Positions 50,218-59,041 are shown, numbered from the stretch's first letter. The stretch: DNA of 64,000 nucleotides from Faecalibacterium sp. I3-3-89 (GCF_023347275.1 NZ_CP094468.1:2542001-2606000); one strand, 5' to 3'. A program made the numbers and translations. The notes: generated by a model not told the origin, from the letters alone.

Positions 50218-50649
50218 TTAGCGGTCATGCTCTGCCGGGGGCTTGGTGCGGGGCTTTTCTGCAGGGGGTTCATCGGGCACCGGCAGTACCAACAGACGGT
50301 TGCCCAGCTTCAGAAAGGCTTCCGGCTGATGGAAAAGCTGCTCGTACTTCTGCGCCAGTTCCGGGGTCAGGGATGCGAAATCCTCCTCACCCAGCCCCAC
50401 CACGAGAAAAGTCCCGGCAACGGCATCGTACATTTCTCCGTTTTCATCCCGAAGGGCACGGTTCAGGGGCAGTCCCATGAGCTTGCCGTCATCGTTATAG
50501 ACGATGGCAACCGGATCTTCAAAAGGGTAGCTTGCGCCGATGGAGCCGCCCACCGCCTGCTGCAAGGCTTTCAGGTCGTTATCGATCTCGACCTGCTGCG
50601 GATACTGCCCCGGTGCAATTTTCAGCACCGACAGGGTGTTCTCTTCCAT
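50218..50649 (-). CDS. DUF3846 domain protein
   Basis: 143 residues from the ATG at 50649. LSVLKIAPGQYPQQVEIDNDLKALQQAVGGSIGASYPFEDPVAIVYNDDGKLMGLPLNRALRDENGEMYDAVAGTFLVVG is the DUF3846 signature. Common in Firmicute ICEs; function unknown. A proline-rich C-terminus follows the domain. AAAGGAGGACTCGC precedes the ATG, and the gene overlaps the DUF3789 frame. Confidence 0.75.
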   Translation of the reverse strand: MEENTLSVLKIAPGQYPQQVEIDNDLKALQQAVGGSIGASYPFEDPVAIVYNDDGKLMGLPLNRALRDENGEMYDAVAGTFLVVGLGEEDFASLTPELAQKYEQLFHQPEAFLKLGNRLLVLPVPDEPPAEKPRTKPPAEHDR

Positions 50650-50773
50650 GCGAGTCCTCCTTTCCATTCAGTCCGATTTCGCCGCTTCGTGCCGCCTGCA
50701 TCAAAGCCGCCACGAAGAAGCCGAAAAAGGCACCTGCTTCAAAAAATGCGAAACCGATAAAAAAGTTCAGCAT
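50579..50773 (-). CDS. DUF3789-like small membrane protein
   Basis: 64 residues. One hydrophobic helix at the N-terminus (FFIGFAFFEAGAFFGFFVAALMQAAR), as in DUF3789 proteins, which are usually 30-45 residues. The extra 30 residues overlap the DUF3846 gene. Function unknown. It lies 8 bp after the stop of the 156-residue protein gene. Confidence 0.55.
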   Translation of the reverse strand: MLNFFIGFAFFEAGAFFGFFVAALMQAARSGEIGLNGKEDSHGREHPVGAENCTGAVSAAGRDR

Positions 50774-50781
50774 GGCACACC

Positions 50782-51252
50782 TCAGTCAATACAGATGCAG
50801 GTCAGTTTGTCTCGGTCGATCATCAGGGTGACACTCTTGGTCTCCAGATATTTCTGGATGGTGTACATATCGCCCATCGTCAGAGATGCGAAGTTGCCAT
50901 CCTCATCGAAGCGGTGAAAAATGACCGGACCGACCAGATACCGCTGCCCCATCAGCTTGACAACCTGTTTAGGATTGTAACGGAAGCCCAGCGGCTCGTT
51001 CTCAGAGATGCCGATACCCTCATCTGCTTCGTCGAAGCAAGCCAAAATGTGCGGCGCATCGTCAGGACGGATAACCGTCAAATCCAGAACCGGCGAGGTT
51101 GCGGCGAAATAAGGCTCTGCACTGCCAAGCTCGTTCTTCATTGCCATGTGCATGATTGAGAAGAAGCCGGTCACGGCATCGTCGATGTGGTCGAGCTTCT
51201 TGCTCATGCTGTCGATGGTCTTTGCGGTCTTGAAATCAATCGTGTTGTTCAT
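50782..51252 (-). CDS. ICE backbone protein, unknown
   Basis: 156 residues, soluble and acidic. FKTAKTIDSMSKKLDHIDDAVTGFFSIMHMAMKNELG at the start and GQRYLVGPVIFHRFDEDGNFASLTMGDMYTIQKYLETKSVTLM later. Not recognised beyond general resemblance to ICE proteins near DUF3846. GGAGGAAACGCCT precedes the ATG. Likely co-transcribed with its small neighbours. Confidence 0.5.
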   Translation of the reverse strand: MNNTIDFKTAKTIDSMSKKLDHIDDAVTGFFSIMHMAMKNELGSAEPYFAATSPVLDLTVIRPDDAPHILACFDEADEGIGISENEPLGFRYNPKQVVKLMGQRYLVGPVIFHRFDEDGNFASLTMGDMYTIQKYLETKSVTLMIDRDKLTCICID

Positions 51253-51319
51253 AGGCGTTTCCTCCGTTATTTTTGCAAAATAAAAAGACCCGAATCGGGT
51301 CTCTTAGTTCAGTCTGCGC

Positions 51320-52264
51320 TCAACGCGCTTCTTCCTGCTTCTTCTGTTTTGCCTGCTGTTTTTTCAGCTGCCACTGGTCGAGCAGCTTGATGATGATGCT
51401 TTCCATCTGCCGGGGCGTGTAACTGCGCGGAAAGTATTTCCGCAGGGTTTCGTTTTTGATGGTCACAGTGTCCAGTTCGCTTTTCTTTTCCTCGTTCATA
51501 ATGTCGTAGACAGCATCATAACTGAACTCGCTTTGCTGCGCCAGCTTCTTTATCCGTATGGCTTGCGAAAGAGAGGGCGCATTCTGGGAAGCATCCATTG
51601 CTTCTAAAAAATCTTGCTGCTGTTTTGCATCAAGATAAGACAATTCGACCGCAGGGTTAAAAGAGATTTTCTTTTCGTCCACCATGTCCAGTAGTTCAGG
51701 GACAAGATTGGTGAGCCGAATGAAACGCTGGACTTGTCTGCCGCTTTCATCAGTGGCTTTTCCGACTTCATCAGCGGCTTCCAACTTCCCGACAACTTGT
51801 CGGGAAGTTAAATCTGACCTAGCACCTTGATTTTTTATCGCATCCAGCTTCATCTTGTACGCAAATGCCCGCTCACTCGGTAGGATGTGTTCTCTCTGCA
51901 AATTGGAATCGACCATCAATATCGTGGCGGCATCATCCTTCATATTGCGCACAATGACTGGCACGGTGTCCAGATGGGCAAGCTCTGCGGCGTGTTTCCG
52001 GCGATGCCCGGAGATGATCTCGTAGCCACCCTCTGGTCTGGGGCGGGCGATCAGCGGAGCCAGCACCCCGTACTGTGCGATGCTCTCTACCGTCCGGGTC
52101 ATGGCTTCATCGTCCAACACCTTGAATGGGTGGTTGGTGAAGGGGTGCAGTTCGTCGATGGGAATTTGCTGTACCTGTTCCCGTTGCTCCTCCTGTCGGT
52201 TTTCCTCGGTGGAAAACAGGTCATCTAGCCCTTTCAGAGCTAAGTTTCCGCTGTCGATTGGCAT
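51320..52264 (-). CDS. parB: ParB-family partition protein
   Basis: 314 residues from the ATG at 52264 (AGGAGGTGCTGGCGG upstream). The N-terminal nuclease-like domain has IDELHPFTNHPFKVLDDEAMTRTVESIAQYGVLAPLIARPRPEGGYEIISGHRRKHAAELA, with GHRRKHA as CTP/DNA box. The HTH is in LTSRQVVGKLEAADEVGKATDESGRQVQRFIRLTNL. It is paired with parA, overlapping by 44 bp, and stabilises the element when replicating. Confidence 0.88.
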   Translation of the reverse strand: MPIDSGNLALKGLDDLFSTEENRQEEQREQVQQIPIDELHPFTNHPFKVLDDEAMTRTVESIAQYGVLAPLIARPRPEGGYEIISGHRRKHAAELAHLDTVPVIVRNMKDDAATILMVDSNLQREHILPSERAFAYKMKLDAIKNQGARSDLTSRQVVGKLEAADEVGKATDESGRQVQRFIRLTNLVPELLDMVDEKKISFNPAVELSYLDAKQQQDFLEAMDASQNAPSLSQAIRIKKLAQQSEFSYDAVYDIMNEEKKSELDTVTIKNETLRKYFPRSYTPRQMESIIIKLLDQWQLKKQQAKQKKQEEAR

Positions 52265-53081
52265 CCGCCAGCACCTCCTTTGCAAGAGATTTGTAGGCTT
52301 CTGCCACCTTGCCTTTGGGGTCATAGGCAAAGATGCTTTTGCCTGCCGCACTGGTTTCTGCCGCACGGACGGAACGGGGAATGGTCTGCTCGAACACCTT
52401 CAGGTGTTTTCCGTATGCCTGCCGAATCAGGTTGCTGATCTGCTTTCCGTAGTTGGTGCGGCTGTCGGTCATGGTCAGTAGGATACCCTCGATTTTCAGC
52501 TTCGGGTTGATCTGCCGCCGGACCTTCTGTACGGTCTGCAAAAGCTGTTCCAAGCCTTTTGCAGACAGGTACTGCGCCTGCACAGGAATCAGGGCAGCGT
52601 CTGCCGCCGCCAGTGCGTTGATGGTGAGCATCCCCAGCGAGGGCATACAGTCCAGCAGGATATAATCATACTCCCGCTTTGCCCCCTCCAACACCTGTTT
52701 CAGCATCTTTTCACGGTTCATGCTGTTCACCAGAGCCACTTCCAGCCCTGCCAGTTCGATGTTCGCCGGAATCAAATCAACGCCCTCTGCGTGGTGCAGA
52801 ATGCCCTCACCGGGCTGGATGGGCTGATCGTTCATGGCTTTTGCCATCAGGGTGGAAAGGGTGGTAGGCAGTTCATCGGGCTGCTGCCAGCCCATGCTGA
52901 TGGTCAAGCTGCCCTGTGGGTCGGTGTCCACCAGCAGGACTTTTTTGCCCTCCATTGCCAGCCCGATGCCTAGATTTTCACAGGTGGTGCTTTTCCCTAC
53001 ACCGCCTTTTTGATTGGTGACTGCGATAATCGTAGCTTTCTTTGCGATAACATCATCCCGCTTTCGGTGAACCGCGCGCAA
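52221..53081 (-). CDS. parA: ParA-family partition ATPase (Soj-like)
   Basis: About 280 residues. Deviant Walker A KGGVGKST, Walker A' with LLDCMPSLGMLT and the DPQGSL segment. The start is unclear: family members begin a few residues before KKATIIAVTNQKGGVGK, but the codons there are GTT ATC GCA, and the nearest standard in-frame start is a TTG at 53081 inside repA. Probably translated by coupling to repA. Confidence 0.88.
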   Translation of the reverse strand: MRAVHRKRDDVIAKKATIIAVTNQKGGVGKSTTCENLGIGLAMEGKKVLLVDTDPQGSLTISMGWQQPDELPTTLSTLMAKAMNDQPIQPGEGILHHAEGVDLIPANIELAGLEVALVNSMNREKMLKQVLEGAKREYDYILLDCMPSLGMLTINALAAADAALIPVQAQYLSAKGLEQLLQTVQKVRRQINPKLKIEGILLTMTDSRTNYGKQISNLIRQAYGKHLKVFEQTIPRSVRAAETSAAGKSIFAYDPKGKVAEAYKSLAKEVLADANRQRKLSSERAR

Positions 53082-53919
53082 AGTCGTGGTTCGTCTTGTT
53101 TTGATAGTAGAGGTTCATGGTAGTGGGCGCATTGTAGAGCATCGCCAGCAGATACTGCTTCATGTTCCGCACCGGGGCGATGTTTTCTGCCAGAGAATCT
53201 AGCACGAAACGGATGTGGTCAGCATTCAGCTTTTTCAGCCGACTGCGTACCACCTCGGCAGGTTTGTCATCTCCGGCAATCCGCAACATCTTGCGTTTGG
53301 TGGAACAGGTGTCCACAAGCAAATCCACGATCTGATAGATGGTGTCCTCATCGTCCGGGCAGAGCCGGAGCAGAAGTTCTACCTCTAACGCCTGATAAAA
53401 ATAATCCTCAAGCTGTTCCCGGATTCCCACGGAATAGATAGGGTCAGGATCGTTCCACTCAGTTTTATTCTTATCAGTCTTATTTGCTTGCGGTTTTGGC
53501 TGCTCCAGAATTGCGCTTTCGGCAACACCAGAATTGCTGTTTGGGCAATTCTGTACTTGCGCTTTTGGCAGTCCAGACGAAAAGTCCTTGACGTAGATCA
53601 AGCTGGGTCTGCCCAGACCACGGCGTTTGCGCTCAATGAGGTCGAGCTGCTCCAGTTCCCGGAACAGCTTGACCGCCTTGTGCTCGGCGCAGCAAAGGGA
53701 TTCCTGCACTTCCCGGACAGTGTAGATGATATACACCCGGCCTTGCTCGTCTAGCCAGCCGTTTTTTGCGGACAGGCTCATGCGGTCCAGCAGGATGCCG
53801 TACAGCGTCCGGGCATCGGTGGAGAGCTGCCGGAAGCGGCGGTCTTGGAACAGTGCCTTGGGGATACGGAAGTAGGAGAACAATTCGCCCGACTGCCCGT
53901 AGAAGTAGTCCAGCGTCAT
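53053..53919 (-). CDS. repA: Replication initiator protein A (RepA-like)
   Basis: 288 residues from the ATG at 53919 (GAGGT 9 nt upstream). YGQSGELFSYFRIPKALFQDRRFRQLSTDARTLYGILLDRMSLSAKNGWLDEQGRVYIIYTVREVQESLCCAEHKAVKLFRELEQLDLIERKRRGLGRP is the RepA_N-type winged-helix domain. The C-terminal part is DUF6017-like (VRSRLKKLNADHIRFVLDSLAENIAPVRNMKQYLLAMLYNAP). The middle linker is Pro/Asn-rich. It starts replication of the excised element; first of repA-parA-parB. Confidence 0.88.
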   Translation of the reverse strand: MTLDYFYGQSGELFSYFRIPKALFQDRRFRQLSTDARTLYGILLDRMSLSAKNGWLDEQGRVYIIYTVREVQESLCCAEHKAVKLFRELEQLDLIERKRRGLGRPSLIYVKDFSSGLPKAQVQNCPNSNSGVAESAILEQPKPQANKTDKNKTEWNDPDPIYSVGIREQLEDYFYQALEVELLLRLCPDDEDTIYQIVDLLVDTCSTKRKMLRIAGDDKPAEVVRSRLKKLNADHIRFVLDSLAENIAPVRNMKQYLLAMLYNAPTTMNLYYQNKTNHDFARGSPKAG

Positions 53920-53960
53920 TTGGTGTGACCTCGGATTTTCAACTGTATGGGTGTGTTCAT
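53916..53960 (-). CDS. 14-residue leader peptide coupled to repA
   Basis: MNTPIQLKIRGHTK, with AGGAGG 8 nt before the ATG, a much better ribosome-binding site than that of repA. Its stop overlaps the repA start as ATGA. This is the classic layout of a leader peptide that controls a Rep gene by translational coupling. Confidence 0.55.
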   Translation of the reverse strand: MNTPIQLKIRGHTK

Positions 53961-53990
53961 GTGGAAAACCTCCTCCCTGATTTCTGCAAA

Positions 53991-54022
53991 AGAAAAAGCT
54001 CACCTTCTTTTTGAAAGTGAGC
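53991..54022 (-). terminator. Terminator/attenuator upstream of repA leader
   Basis: On the minus strand GCTCACTTTC and GAAGGTGAGC pair, followed by TTTTTCTTTT, 30 bp before the leader peptide ATG. It would stop transcripts from the att side or attenuate repA. Confidence 0.6.
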
Positions 54023-54145
54023 CATGTAAAAAATAGATATTGCTTTTACGGCAGAAATGATGTACCCTTATGAAGAACGACACACACAGGGTGTTCAGGT
54101 TTTTATATGGGCATGGTAAAATGGTAACAGTAAGTGTCGAGTTTC

Positions 54146-54195
54146 GTACCCAAAAATTCTTGGGTACGGTTCTGGGTACAAAGAGCCATTTTAGA
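54146..54195. repeat. Right end repeats (possible integrase arm sites)
   Basis: GTACCCAA/TTGGGTAC (54146-54167) is an inverted repeat. Its right half begins CTTGGGTACGGTTCTGGGTACA...AGCCATTTTAGA, a direct copy of the left-end repeat at 11814. The rest of 54030-54300 holds no gene. Confidence 0.5.
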
Positions 54196-54305
54196 CACTA
54201 AAAGACACCAAAAGTTACGTCAAAGTACACAAAGGTGTTTTTGCGAAACTATGAGATAGTCACAAGATTTCACAAGAAAAACGGGATTTCAAAATTAGTG
54301 ACGTT

Positions 54306-54350
54306 CTCATAACCGCTTGGTCGCGGGTTCAAGTCCTGCCTGGCCCACCA
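54306..54350 (+). pseudogene. attR core and 3' half of host tRNA-Met
   Basis: CTCATAACCGC (the att core) runs into TTGGTC, the T arm GCGGG-TTCAAGT-CCTGC, the acceptor CTGGCCC and CCA. No 5' half precedes it; the upstream bases are element DNA. Together with 11694-11736 it rebuilds the intact tRNA-Met(CAT). Confidence 0.85.
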
Positions 54351-54352
54351 CA

Positions 54353-54388
54353 AAGCACGAAGGTTTCGGCCTTCGTGCTTTTCTTTTT
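54353..54388 (+). terminator. Original terminator of the split tRNA gene
   Basis: AAGCACGAAGG-TTTC-GGCCTTCGTGCTTTTCTTTTT, nearly the same as the terminator after the replacement tRNA at 11950. Confidence 0.75.
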
Positions 54389-54528
54389 GCCCCTCCGGGC
54401 TGCTGACGCAAAAGGAGGGCGGAGAGGGCCAAAAGAGGCCGCGCGCGCGTCTTTTTTTGGCAAAAACGCTTGAAACACCTCTATTATAATGATAAACTTG
54501 AAAATACTGGAAATGTGAGGAGCATCCT

Positions 54529-56439
54529 ATGATGAACAAAATCTCTCGCCGCTCTTTTTTGCAGGCCGCCGGCGGCGTGGCCGCTGCGGCAGCGCTGACC
54601 GCCTGCGGCGGCAAGACCGAGGCTGACAAGGGCAGCAGCCAGAACGGCAAGATCCAGATCACCTTTTACCTGTGGGACCGCTCCATGATGAAAGAGCTTA
54701 CTCCGTGGCTGGAACAGAAGTTCCCGGAGTATGAGTTCAACTTCATTCAGGGCTTCAACACCATGGACTACTACCGCGACCTGCTGAACCGTGCGGAGCA
54801 GCTGCCGGACATCATCACCTGCCGCCGCTTCTCCCTGAACGATGCGGCTCCTCTGGCAGAGTACCTGATGGATCTGAGCACGACCGAGGTTGCAGGCACC
54901 TTCTATTCCAGCTACCTGAACAACAATCAGGAGCCGGACGGTGCGATCCGCTGGCTGCCCATGTGCGCCGAGGTGGACGGCACGGCTGCAAATGTCGATC
55001 TGTTTGCTCAGTACAATATCCCTCTGCCCACCAACTACGCCGAGTTCGTGGCGGCCATTGATGCCTTTGAGGCTGTCGGCATTAAGGGCTATCAGGCAGA
55101 CTGGAGATATGACTACACCTGTCTGGAAACCATGCAGGGCTGTGCTATCCCGGAGCTGATGAGTCTGGAGGGCACCACATGGCGCATGAACTACGAGAGC
55201 GAGACCGAGGACGGCTCCACCGGTCTGGATGATGTGGTGTGGCCGAAGGTCTTTGAAAAATACGAGCAGTTCCTCAAGGATGTGCGGGTGCAGCCCGGTG
55301 ACGATCGGTTGGAGTTGAACCCCATTGCCAAGCCTTTCTATGCGCGGCAGACCGCCATGATCCGCACCACGGCAGGCATAGCGGATGTAATGCTCGACCT
55401 GCACGGCTTTAACGCATCCATTCTGCCCTATTTCGGCGAGACCGCCAATGATAGCTGGCTGCTGACCTACCCCATGTGTCAGGCAGCAGTTTCCAACACG
55501 GTAGCACAGGACGAGGCAAAGCTGGCTGCTGTGCTGAAAGTCCTTGGGGCCGTGTACAGCGCAGAGGGGCAGAGCAAGCTGGCCGCTGGCGGCGCGGTGC
55601 TCTCTTATAACAAGGAGGTAAACATCACCTCCTCCACCTCTCTGGAACACGTTGCGGATGTCATCAGCGCAAATCATCTGTATATGCGTCTGGCCTCCAC
55701 CGAGATCTTCCGCATTTCGGAAGATGTGGGCCACAAGATGATCACCGGCGAATACGATGCCAAGGCCGGATACGAGGCGTTCAACGAGCAGCTTGTCACC
55801 CCCAAAGCAGACCCCGAAACCGAGATCCTGTTCACCCAGAATACCGCATACTCCATCGACATGACCGACCACGGCAGCGCTGCGGCTTCCTCGCTGATGA
55901 CCGCCCTGCGCACCACCTATGATGCGTCTATCGCAATCGGCTACTCGCCGCTGGTGTCCACTTCCATCTACTGCGGCGATTACAGCAAGCAGCAGCTTTT
56001 GTGGGTGATGGCAGGAAACTACGCCGTTTCGCAGGGGGAATATACCGGTGCAGAGCTGCGGCAGATGATGGAGTGGCTGGTGAACGTAAAGGACAACGGT
56101 GCAAACCCCATCCGGCACCGGAATTATATGCCCGTGACCAGCGGCATGGAATACAAAGTGACCGAATACGAGCAGGGCAAGTTCCGTCTGGAAGAACTCA
56201 CCGTCAATGGTGCGCCGCTGGACGATACGGCCACCTATACCGTATTTGTGGCGGGCACCGATGTGTGGATAGAGAACGAGGTCTACTGCAGCTGCCCCAT
56301 GCCGGAAAACCTGAAGACCAAGCGAACGGAATATGCCATTGAAGGGGCAGACAGCCGCTCCTGCCTGAAGGATTCGCTGGCGGTCAGCAAGCAGTTCCCC
56401 GCCCCCTCCGAGTATCTGACCATTGTACAGGGAGAATAA
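54529..56439 (+). CDS. Substrate-binding lipoprotein fused to a 5'-nucleotidase C-like domain
   Basis: 636 residues. The signal RRSFLQAAGGVAAAAALTAC has both a twin-arginine motif and a lipobox, so it is an exported lipoprotein. Residues about 40-420 look like an ABC extracellular solute-binding domain (family 1): ITFYLWDRSMMKELTPWLEQKFPEYEF. From about 440, SLMTALRTTYDASIAIGYSPLVSTSIYCGDYSKQQLLWVMAGNYAVSQGEYTGAELRQMMEWLV...DTATYTVFVAGTDV resembles the 5'-nucleotidase C-terminal domain. No ABC permease follows; the next gene is a hybrid kinase, so it probably serves as a ligand sensor. Confidence 0.8.
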   Translation: MMNKISRRSFLQAAGGVAAAAALTACGGKTEADKGSSQNGKIQITFYLWDRSMMKELTPWLEQKFPEYEFNFIQGFNTMDYYRDLLNRAEQLPDIITCRRFSLNDAAPLAEYLMDLSTTEVAGTFYSSYLNNNQEPDGAIRWLPMCAEVDGTAANVDLFAQYNIPLPTNYAEFVAAIDAFEAVGIKGYQADWRYDYTCLETMQGCAIPELMSLEGTTWRMNYESETEDGSTGLDDVVWPKVFEKYEQFLKDVRVQPGDDRLELNPIAKPFYARQTAMIRTTAGIADVMLDLHGFNASILPYFGETANDSWLLTYPMCQAAVSNTVAQDEAKLAAVLKVLGAVYSAEGQSKLAAGGAVLSYNKEVNITSSTSLEHVADVISANHLYMRLASTEIFRISEDVGHKMITGEYDAKAGYEAFNEQLVTPKADPETEILFTQNTAYSIDMTDHGSAAASSLMTALRTTYDASIAIGYSPLVSTSIYCGDYSKQQLLWVMAGNYAVSQGEYTGAELRQMMEWLVNVKDNGANPIRHRNYMPVTSGMEYKVTEYEQGKFRLEELTVNGAPLDDTATYTVFVAGTDVWIENEVYCSCPMPENLKTKRTEYAIEGADSRSCLKDSLAVSKQFPAPSEYLTIVQGE

Positions 56440-56443
56440 GCTC

Positions 56444-59041
56444 TTGAAGAACGAAACTAAGATGCAACGCTCTGTAAAAAGCCGTATCCTCGCGGTCATA
56501 GCAATGCTGCTGCTCGGCATCAGCATTCTGACGAGCCTCGTTGTCTTTACGGATTTTATGGAGCACACCATCTACGAGGAAAGCACTGCACACCTTACCG
56601 AGATCTATCATCAGGCAAACCAGACCCTCTACAATAAGGTATCCTTCAACTGGGGCGTCATGCGGATGTGGGCGCCCTATCTGGAAAGTGCGCAAAGCGA
56701 TGCCGATGTCTGCTCCTTCCTTTCACAGGCAAAGGGAGAATACCATTTTACAGACTTTTTCTTCGTTTCGCGGGATGGCTCCTATGTCACACTGGATGGT
56801 GAACGAGGCTATCTTGATCTGGGTCGGACGCTGTCGCAGCTGATTCTGGAGCAGCAGCCTATCGTGGCAAACTCGGTCGTGCCGGACAAGCCGGAGATCA
56901 TGGTGTTTGCAGTCCCCACGGAAAAAGGCAGCTATCAGGGCTTTGATTACGAAGCCATTGCCATCACCTATAACAACAGGGATCTGGTGGACTCCCTGAA
57001 GATCTCTGCCTTTGAAGGGCACGGCAGCACCTTTGCGGTGCTGCCGGATGGCCGTGTGGTACTGGACAGCAGCAGCGCGGACATGAGCGGTGTGCACAAT
57101 ATCCTTGCCCTGCTCAAAAACTCGGCTGGTTTTACGGCAGAACAGGTCGATGCCCTGCAAGATTCTTTTGCTGCCGGGGAGGGCGGCAACCTTGAGTTTT
57201 CCATCAATGGCGTCGGCTATTACATGGTTTATGGTTCTGCCGCCTTCCAGAACTGGACGATCCTTGGCATTGCTCCCAAAAGCGTTGTGAACGCCAACAT
57301 GAACCGGCTGCAATACACCACCATGGCCGTGATGAGCGGTATAACGGGTATGCTGGCTGTTGCCGCTCTGCTGCTGGTGGTGCAGAGCAACCGGCAAAAG
57401 CTGCGGAAAAAGGACCAGCAGCTGCTGGCACGCGAGGAGTTGTTCTCGAACCTTTCCCGCAATGTGGACGACGTGTTCCTGATGATCGACACCGAAACCA
57501 GCAAGGCGGAATACGTCAGCCCCAATGTCCAGCGCATTCTGGGCCTCTCCCCCGAGGCGGTGCAGGAGGATCTCCACGTTCTATACCCTGCCGGAGACGA
57601 CAGCGGTGCATCGCGGCTGGAAAGTCTGATGCAGATGGAACAGGGCGTCCAGCAGGAATGGGAATGTGAATTTGTCAATCAGGAGACCGGTGAGCCTCGC
57701 TATCTCCATGTGACCGGCTTCCTCAATGATGTGCAGGGCGCAAGAAAGTGCATCGTGGATATGTCCGACCGCACGGGCGAGCACCAGACCACGCTGGCTG
57801 TGGAAGCCGCACTGGAAGTAGCCGAAAAGGCCAGCAAAGCCAAGACGGACTTCCTCTCCAATATGTCCCACGACATCCGCACCCCCATGAACGCCATCAT
57901 CGGCATTACTACCCTGATGAAAAACGAGCTGCACCAGCCGGAAAGGCTGGCCGAACATCTGGGCAAGCTGGAAACTTCCGGTCGGCTGCTGCTGGGCATC
58001 ATCAACGATATTCTGGACATGAGCCGCATCGAGAGCGGCAAGACCACCCTGAACATCGAAAAAATGAACATTTCCCAGCAGGTCAGCCAGCTGGACAGCA
58101 TTATCCGGCAGCAGGCCAGCCAGCGCCGCCAGACCTTTACGGTGGAGACCCATATGCAGCACGAAAACGTGCTGGCCGACCCCAACCGTCTGAATCAGGT
58201 GCTGATGAACATCCTCTCCAATGCGGTCAAGTATACGCCCCAAGGCGGACACATCCGGTTGGCGGTGGACGAGCTTACCCATACCGAGCACTACGCCAAA
58301 TACCGGTTCATCGTGCAGGATGACGGCATCGGCATGAGCGCGGCCTACCAGAAGACCCTCTTCGACCCCTTTACCCGGGAGGAGAAATCCGGCACCAACA
58401 AGGTGCAGGGCACGGGCCTCGGCATGGCCATCACCAAGAGCATCGTAGACCTGATGGGCGGCACCATCCGGGTGGAGAGCTCCACCGGCAAGGGCACCCG
58501 CTTTGAGGTCGTGCTGGAATTTCCCATCGACGCCGAGGCGGACAAGGTGCAGACGGCGCCGGCCCTCCCGGAGGAGGCCGAGGCCGTCTCGCCCCTGTCC
58601 GGGATGAACTTCCTCTGCGCCGAGGACAACGCCATCAACGCCGAAATTCTGGAGCTGCTGCTGGAGACCAAGGGTGCGCGCTGCACCATCTGCTCCAACG
58701 GTCAGGAGATCGTGGACGCTTTCGCCAGCGTCAAGCCCGGCGAGTACGACATGATCCTGATGGACGTGCAGATGCCCGTCATGGATGGCCTCGAAGCCAC
58801 CCAGCGCATCCGCAGCGGCGAAAATCCGCTGGGACGCACCATCCCCATCCTTGCCATGACCGCAAACGCATTCCTTGAGGATATGCAGAAGAGCCGGGAC
58901 GCCGGGATGGACGAGCATCTCTCAAAGCCGGTGGACATCAACGCACTGGAACAGACGGTAAAGCGCTTCCGCGTTACCCCCCCCCCGAAAATAAATAGTG
59001 GAATCGCACGGTTTCGCAGATGGCCGACACTCACGACCTAG
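56444..59041 (+). CDS. Hybrid sensor histidine kinase/response regulator
   Basis: About 865 residues from a TTG at 56444 (GGGAG 9 nt upstream; the next ATG at 56462 lacks a site). A membrane helix, an external cache-like domain of about 250 residues, a second helix (MAVMSGITGMLAVAALLLVV), a PAS-like region, HisKA (FLSNMSHDIRTPMNAIIG), HATPase (GTGLGMAITKSIVDLMGG) and a receiver (NFLCAEDNAINAEILELLLETKG...LMDVQMPVMDGLEAT). The last ~20 residues follow a C10 tract; one C fewer would end the protein at RVTPPRK. It starts 4 bp after the sensor lipoprotein gene. Confidence 0.88.
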   Translation: MKNETKMQRSVKSRILAVIAMLLLGISILTSLVVFTDFMEHTIYEESTAHLTEIYHQANQTLYNKVSFNWGVMRMWAPYLESAQSDADVCSFLSQAKGEYHFTDFFFVSRDGSYVTLDGERGYLDLGRTLSQLILEQQPIVANSVVPDKPEIMVFAVPTEKGSYQGFDYEAIAITYNNRDLVDSLKISAFEGHGSTFAVLPDGRVVLDSSSADMSGVHNILALLKNSAGFTAEQVDALQDSFAAGEGGNLEFSINGVGYYMVYGSAAFQNWTILGIAPKSVVNANMNRLQYTTMAVMSGITGMLAVAALLLVVQSNRQKLRKKDQQLLAREELFSNLSRNVDDVFLMIDTETSKAEYVSPNVQRILGLSPEAVQEDLHVLYPAGDDSGASRLESLMQMEQGVQQEWECEFVNQETGEPRYLHVTGFLNDVQGARKCIVDMSDRTGEHQTTLAVEAALEVAEKASKAKTDFLSNMSHDIRTPMNAIIGITTLMKNELHQPERLAEHLGKLETSGRLLLGIINDILDMSRIESGKTTLNIEKMNISQQVSQLDSIIRQQASQRRQTFTVETHMQHENVLADPNRLNQVLMNILSNAVKYTPQGGHIRLAVDELTHTEHYAKYRFIVQDDGIGMSAAYQKTLFDPFTREEKSGTNKVQGTGLGMAITKSIVDLMGGTIRVESSTGKGTRFEVVLEFPIDAEADKVQTAPALPEEAEAVSPLSGMNFLCAEDNAINAEILELLLETKGARCTICSNGQEIVDAFASVKPGEYDMILMDVQMPVMDGLEATQRIRSGENPLGRTIPILAMTANAFLEDMQKSRDAGMDEHLSKPVDINALEQTVKRFRVTPPPKINSGIARFRRWPTLTT
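58977..58986. repeat. C10 tract at the kinase 3' end
   Basis: Ten C within the last codons of the kinase. As written the frame runs 20 codons further to a stop near the terminator. With nine C it stops almost at once, at a TAA at 58990. Confidence 0.7.

Larger units (their letters stand above)
11737..54316. mobile_element. Tn1549-like integrative element, conjugation core deleted
   Basis: About 42.6 kb between direct 11-bp att cores in tRNA-Met, with a tyrosine integrase at the left end. It carries an Xis-like gene, a relaxase remnant, a topB remnant, truncated virD4, pcfB, and repA/parA/parB in the Tn1549-like order. It is more AT-rich than the host in several blocks. It contains a nested Tn4451-like element, an IS110 copy and an AT-rich Agr/radical-SAM island. 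VirB4, VirB6 and P60 homologues are absent, so self-transfer is unlikely. Confidence 0.85.

Noticed and set aside
54484..56571. A 695-codon minus-strand frame
   Set aside because: Antisense to the lipoprotein gene; low-complexity His/Gly/Leu pattern and no start signal.
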